DNA from: CAYFWF01 sp964346815
Lineage (GTDB): Bacteria; Acidobacteriota; Aminicenantia; Aminicenantales; Aminicenantaceae
NCBI GenBank assembly: GCA_964346815.1
Contig: CAYFWF010000044.1
Coordinates: 1-26,734 of the forward strand
Direction of reading: 5' to 3'
Length of the DNA stretch: 26,734 nucleotides
The notes under the pieces were generated by a model. It saw only the letters and a list, made by a program, of their open reading frames with translations. It searched no databases and was not told where the DNA came from. Each line of letters begins with the position of its first letter. The first letter of the stretch is position 1. Made by a program: the position numbers and the translations under genes. This document shows positions 20,601 to 26,734 of this stretch, piece by piece.

Positions 20601-23600
20601 TTTTTTAGAAGTTCTTCTGTTTTTTCTGGATGTTTTTTTAGAAGTCTGTTTTTCTTTAAATTCGATTTGATAATGAGATCAATAGCTTCGTCCTTTCCAA
20701 TCCATTTCTCCATGAAAGAAAAACCTTCCTCCGGATTAGCAGCAGTGTAGACACTTATTGTAAATTCCAGCCCTTTTTTGAGTATTTTAAAATCGTCATC
20801 TCTCTCCATATTTTTAAAAATCTCTTCCAGAATTTTAAAACAATAGAATGAAGTGTTTCTGTCAAGAATCTTTGGATGAGCGAGTGCAACAATAATTGCT
20901 CTCTTTTCCCGGTTATTGGATTTCACGATCCATTCAGAAAAAATTTTTTTGAGTTCTTGAAAGTTATCCTCGCCTATCTTTTGAAAACCAAAGGCTGCGG
21001 CTTCACGAATTCTCCACCTATCGTCGTTGGCTACTTTTTTCAAAGCATGAACTATTTTCTCATCTTTTGTCTTTGCATACAGTCTTCCCAGACACACAGC
21101 GGAGCAAAAAGGCAAAAATGACTTTGGGTCATTAACGCTTGCTTGATTCACATCTATTCGAGCCCATCTTTCTAAAACTCCGAAGTTCTCATAGACATCT
21201 GAAAGGGCAAATGCCAGCTCTAAATTCGCCCGTGGACCCGGTAGATTGGAGTTTTCGATAACAAATTTTTCCAGTTTCTCTGAATCATCGATGATGAGTT
21301 TAAGTTTCTGGATGAATCCTTCTTTTTTTGTCATTGCACTGCAACTACACTTTATTTTATTCAGTCTGTTTCATGTAATCAAATATCTAAAAATTAATTA
21401 TTTATGCGAAATATTCATATTTCCCAGGAATTAATCAAATATGTCGCTAAATATATACATTATGCGACATTTTGTCATCCAATCCTCTTTTTTTTTAATC
21501 CCGAACCTTATAGCTCAGCTTATAGCTCATCTAATTGACTCTTCTTTCAGAAATTGTTATTCTCTTTTCTGCGCTCGTCAGAAGGGAAAGCAATGTCAGT
21601 TAAATGCCCCAAATGTCAGCATGAGAATCCCGATGATTCTATTTATTGCGGTAAGTGTGGGGCTAAACTCCAAGCACCTGAAGATATCTCCGTCAATCAC
21701 ACCAAAACCCTAAGGACTCCTGCACCCTCTAAAACCATCGTCGGCAAGTACCGTCTTCTAGAGAAGCTTGGAGAGGGTGGAATGGGAGTCGTATCCAGGG
21801 CTAAGGATACCAGACTTGACCGAATCGTGGCCTTGAAGTTCCTATCGCCTGAACTGATACGCGAAAAAGAAGCTAAGGATCGGTTTATCCAGGAAGCCAA
21901 AGCTGCTGCTGCGCTGGATCATCCCAATATCTGCACCGTCTACGAAGTTGATGAGGCTGATGATCAGATATTCATTGCAATGGGATACGTCGAGGGAAAA
22001 AGCCTCAAAGATAAGCTCGAATCCGGTCCCTTGGATAGAGATGAAGCGAAAGAAATCGCGATTCAGGTTGCAGAAGGACTCAGAGAAGCCCATGAAAAAG
22101 GCATCATCCATCGGGATATCAAACCGGCCAACATCATGCTGACTGAGAAAGGTCAAGCCAAGATCACCGACTTTGGACTGGCTAAACTCTCCTGGGGAGT
22201 TGATCTCACCAAAACCTCGACGATTATGGGGACAGTGGCTTACATGTCGCCTGAACAGGCGAAAGGCGAAAAAGTCGACCACCGCACAGACATCTGGTCG
22301 CTGGGTTGTGTCCTCTATGAAATGCTTTCAAGCGAACCCCCCTTCAAGAGCAAACATGAGCAGGCTGTTCTTCATGCCATATTACACGAGGAGCCAGAGC
22401 CCATCGGAAACCTTCACAAAGATCTTCCCCGACACTTTGAAGATATCCTTTCCAAATGCCTGCAAAAAAATCCTAAAAATCGCTACAGAGACATGGAGTC
22501 TTTGCTATCAGACCTGAGAGCCGTGGATTCAGAGGATGAGACTCAAGCATCGAGTCCCGATATTGGTCAAGAGCAGCCCCTTTCAATCGCGGTTCTTCCT
22601 TTTGTTAATATGAGTGCCGACGCGGAGAACGAATATTTTAGTGATGGGCTTTCTGAGGCCATCATCAATACCTTAACAAAAATCAAAGATTTTAAAGTCG
22701 TGGCTCGCACCTCGGCTTTTTCTTTCAAAGGAAAAGATGTGGATGTAAGAGATGTCGGCAGCAAATTGAATGTCAAGAATGTCCTTGAGGGAAGTGTGCA
22801 AAAAGCTGGGAATCGCCTCCGAATATCGGCTCAGCTCATTAATGTTTCCGATGGCTACCACTTCTGGTCCGAACGCTTCGATCGGGATTTGGACGATGTC
22901 TTCTCCATCCAGGATGAGATCTCCTTGGCAGTTGTCGATAACTTGAAGCTCAAACTTCTTAAAGGGGAAAAAACCAGGCTGGTCAAACGCCACACAAACA
23001 ATCCGGAGGCCTATAGTTACTACCTCAAAGGCCGTTATTTCTATAATAAGAGAACAGAAGAAGATATGAAGCGAAGCGTCGAATACTTTGAGCGGGCTCT
23101 GGATATAGACCCAAAATTTGCGCTTCCTTATGCGGGTTTGGCTGATGCCTACATGGGTTTTGGGTTTTATCACTGGATGCCTTTTGAGAAAGCCCGCTCG
23201 AAAGGAAGCGAATATGCGCTGAAAGGGCTTGAAATGGACGATTCTGTCGGTGAGACACATGCTGCCTATGCAAATTGTATCATGTGGTTCGAATTTAGGT
23301 GGGCCGAAGCAGAAAAGGAATATAAAAAGGCTATCCAACTCAGCCCTTCTGATGTGGAAGCTCGCCATATGTACGCTCATGTAATGGAATGCTCGGGTCG
23401 TTTTGATGAAGCCATTGCCGAAATGGGGAAGGCATTGGAATTGGAGCCTCTTCAGATCAACTTGAATAACTGTATGGCGAATATCCTCTTTTTTTCGGGT
23501 GACTATGACGGTGCCATCGACCTTTTTCAAAAGACGATCGAAATGGATCCGGACTTTCCTCTGCAGTATTTGTGGTTAGGGAGAACCTATCTGCAGACAG

Positions 23601-26600
23601 GAGAACTTCATAAAGCCATAGAGGTTTTTGAGAAAGGACTAAAATTTCCATCAGTCAACACGAATGTTTTGGGAGGCTTAGGGCTTGCCTATGCTCTTAT
23701 CGGCAAAGAAAAAGAGGCGCGAAAAATACTCGATCAGCTTAATAAACTTTCTAAAGAGTGCCATATTGATACATATTTTATCGCATACATTTACATGGGG
23801 TTGGGAGATAAGGATAATGCGTTTAAGTATCTGGAGAAGTGTTTTGAAGCGGGAGATATGTATTTGTGTTATCTTCCAATAGATCCTATCTTTAAGGAAT
23901 TACATGAAGACCCGAAATTTAAGGTTCTATTGAAAAAAATGGGAATTGATAAATGATCGGCAAAACCATCTCCCTCTACAAAATTCTCGAAAACATCCGC
24001 GGAGAGGAGCGATTCAAGAAACTCATGGAAAGAGTTAAACACGAATGGGAAAATTTTGAGGTCTGAGGCTTATCCACAATCCTACTTCGGTTTCAACACT
24101 TATAATGGCGATAAATTAATTATTTCACGCCATTATACATGGTAGTACCATTTAAAAAACATCTTAGCTATTTTAAATCCAACTCCAAATAATCCCTAAA
24201 GTTTCGAAGCCAGTCATATAGGGGGAGCCCCCGAAGGCTTATTCGTGTTTCAGGGCTTCAACCGGATTGGCTGAGGCCGCCCGGACCGCTTTATAAATCA
24301 CAGCCATCATGCCGGTCCCAAGGGAAACGATCAGCGCACCTATAAAGAAAACCGCGGGGATCTGCGTGCGGTAGGCAAAATTGTTCAACCAGCCTTTGAC
24401 CGCATAATAAGCTACCGGCCAAGCAATGAGGTTGGCCAGGCCGATGAGGATCAGGAATTCCCGGCACATAAGCCCCACAATCCTCTGAGCCGAAGAGCCT
24501 AAAACCTTGCGGATCCCGATCTCTTTTGTTCTCTGCTCTGCTGCGAATGAGGCGAGCCCGAAAAGCCCGAGGCAGGCGACTATGATGGCCATTGCCGTGA
24601 AGATTTTCAGAAGCGTCCCTGTCCGTTCTTCGGATTTATACATTGAAGCAAAATCCTCATCCAAGAATTGGTAGCTGAACGGTATGCCCGGAAGGATTTT
24701 TTCCCAAGTTCCCTGAACAGTTTTTAAGGTCCCTGCGATGCCTTCCGGAGCGATCCGGAGGAACAAAAAATTCGTCCAGTCCAGATCAACCCATTTGATG
24801 ACAAGGGGCTCGATCCTTCTTCTCAAAGGCTGGAAATGGAAACTTTTTATGACACCGACGATTTTCCCTTTTTGACCCCAAAACGAGAAAGTCTTCCCGA
24901 TCGGATTTTCATGGCCCATGAGATCGGCCAGCTCCTCGTTTATCAGGAAACTTTCTGTTTTATCTGTTGGAAATTCTTTTGAAAAATTCCGTCCTTGGGC
25001 TATTGTCATCCCCATGGTGTCCACATAACCATCGTCCGCTCCCATATAGGTCACATCGATCTTCAGTGATGGATTTTTACCCTCCCAATCGAATCCGCTG
25101 GAGCTCCAGCTCGTAAAAGAGGGTTTCTGGGTGGCAACGGCGATATTCAATACGCCGGATGTGTTTGCTAGCTCGGCCTTGAGGGTTTCAAACGACGGCC
25201 TGCTGTAGGACCGGATTGGAATGGCGATAACCTGCTCTTTATTCCATCCGAGATTTCTGTTCTTGATAAAAGTCATCTGTTTGGAAACCACACCGGTTCC
25301 AATGATAAGCACAGCCGAAAGAGCGAACTGAGTCACAACGAGGACTCGTCGGAACATCACGCTTTCTGAACCAGATTTTAAATCTCCTTTAAGCGTTTTG
25401 ACAGGTTGGAACGATGCGAGGAAAATAGAGGGATAACTTCCGGAGATCAGGCCCGTTACTGCAGCGATACCAGTCAAACCTAAAACCAGGGCTCCTGCGC
25501 CTGCTGCGTTCCATGACATCTCCTTTCCAGCGATGGAACAAAAAATCGGAAGTGTAAGAGAAACAGTTGCTACTGCCAGCCCTAAGGCAATAAAAGCGAA
25601 TAAAAGGGACTCGCTATAAAACTGCTGGATGATCTGCGTCCGGAAGGCGCCGACGACTTTTCTCAGGCCGACCTCTTTGGCCCGGTTTGCCGAACGGGCA
25701 GTTGCAAGGTTCATGAAATTGATGCAGCCGATGATAAGAACAAAAAAGGCGATGATCGAAAAAAGATAGACAGACTGGACAGCCAGATTTTTTTCGTAGC
25801 CGGAATAGCTGTACAAATGGACCTTTGTCAATGGGAGGAGTTCGAGCCTCATCAGGCTATCAGGGGCTTTGGAGCGGATGAATCCGCTGATCTTTGCGCT
25901 GGCCTCTTCTGCTGAGACGCCTGAAAGCAGTTTGACCCAGGTGTAGGTCTGGTTGTTGGTAAAGCTGTCACTTATCAGTCCGATCGAGTCAAGATATGTA
26001 TAGGGGATGAGAACGTCGAAATGGAGCGAGGAATTTGCGGGGATGTTTTTTAAAACGCCTGTGATCTTGAAATCCGCTGAGTGGGCGAGATTAACAACTT
26101 TGCCGATCGGGTTTTCATTACCGAAAAATTTTTCAGCCAGTCGTTCAGTCATCAGTAAGGACGAAGTTTCTGATAAAGCGGTTCCAGAATCTCCCATAGT
26201 CAGAGGGAATGTAAACATTTTTAGGAAGGAGGGATCGACAATCCATACAGCGTATTCCTCGAAGGCTTTGTCCTCATACTTGATGAGCTGAGCCCTGAGA
26301 TTCAGGGCTCGTGCAGAATCTTCGATCTCCGGGACTTCAGCTTTGAGTGCCGGTCCGAGAGGGTGGGGCGTCCAGTAGATGTGAAGGATCCGCCCGTTGA
26401 AGTTCTGATCGGATTCCACACGACAGATTGATGAAGCGTTTTTATGAAAACGGTCGTAGCTCAGCTCATCCAAGACCCAGAGTCCGATAAGGATACAGCA
26501 GGTCATCCCCACAGCAAGCCCGAAAATATTCAAAAAGGCATAACCTTTGTATCGGATCATATTCCGAAACGTGACTTTTAAGTGATGGATCCACATGGGC

Positions 26601-26734
26601 AGAACACCTCTCCAGAATTATTATTGCTTATTCAGATATACGCTCTTCGGGGTGAAAAGGTTGCTTTTGGAAAGATGCTGATCCTGGTATTGCAGAGGTA
26701 GAGGACGCGAAGAAGAGGCTTACTGTGCTAAAGA

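Overview
The window reads as chromosomal DNA of a Gram-negative-type bacterium with an Acidobacteriota or Candidatus Aminicenantes flavour. That assignment is an inference from gene families: a large Ser/Thr kinase with a TPR tail, tandem-domain FtsX/MacB-type permeases without an adjacent ATPase, and a 6-bladed beta-propeller protein. No rRNA or other phylogenetic marker is present to confirm it.

Left edge (1-500): a 3' tRNA fragment ending in CCA (301-338) has no 5' half beside it, which is how the distal end of an integrated element looks. A palindrome and a -10 box precede a membrane-bound [4Fe-4S] protein (502-1818). A gene-free stretch (1819-2289) is unusually rich in perfect inverted repeats and is a candidate structured RNA.

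Heme region (2290-14651, all + strand): a membrane histidine kinase and an overlapping OmpR/PhoB-type regulator are followed, after a gap holding PhoB-box-like direct repeats and a -10 box, by hemE-hemN-hemH-hemY-hemA-hemC-hemD-hemL-receiver-hemB. These genes cover every step from glutamyl-tRNA to protoheme. Gaps are 10-31 bp and three gene pairs overlap, so one transcript is likely. The small gene between hemL and hemB encodes a receiver domain with no output domain. It resembles the receiver of the upstream regulator at about half its positions. The arrangement suggests a kinase, a DNA-binding regulator and a possible phosphate sink tied to heme synthesis; this circuit is inferred, not shown.

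Middle (14916-19057, - strand): a likely operon of a flavodoxin-like protein, an isoprenylcysteine-methyltransferase-like membrane protein and a phytoene-desaturase-like FAD enzyme, driven by a near-consensus sigma70 promoter. A secreted or anchored beta-propeller protein lies upstream of that promoter.

Right part (19136-26734): more AT-rich and visibly decaying. It holds a broken FtsX-type permease, a HEAT-repeat protein, an intact zinc-ribbon/Ser-Thr kinase/TPR protein, a 37-codon scar joining the head and tail of another such kinase, an intact 785-residue permease and, at the edge, the tail of a further kinase. A 20-bp AT-rich repeat occurs on both sides of the HEAT and kinase genes.
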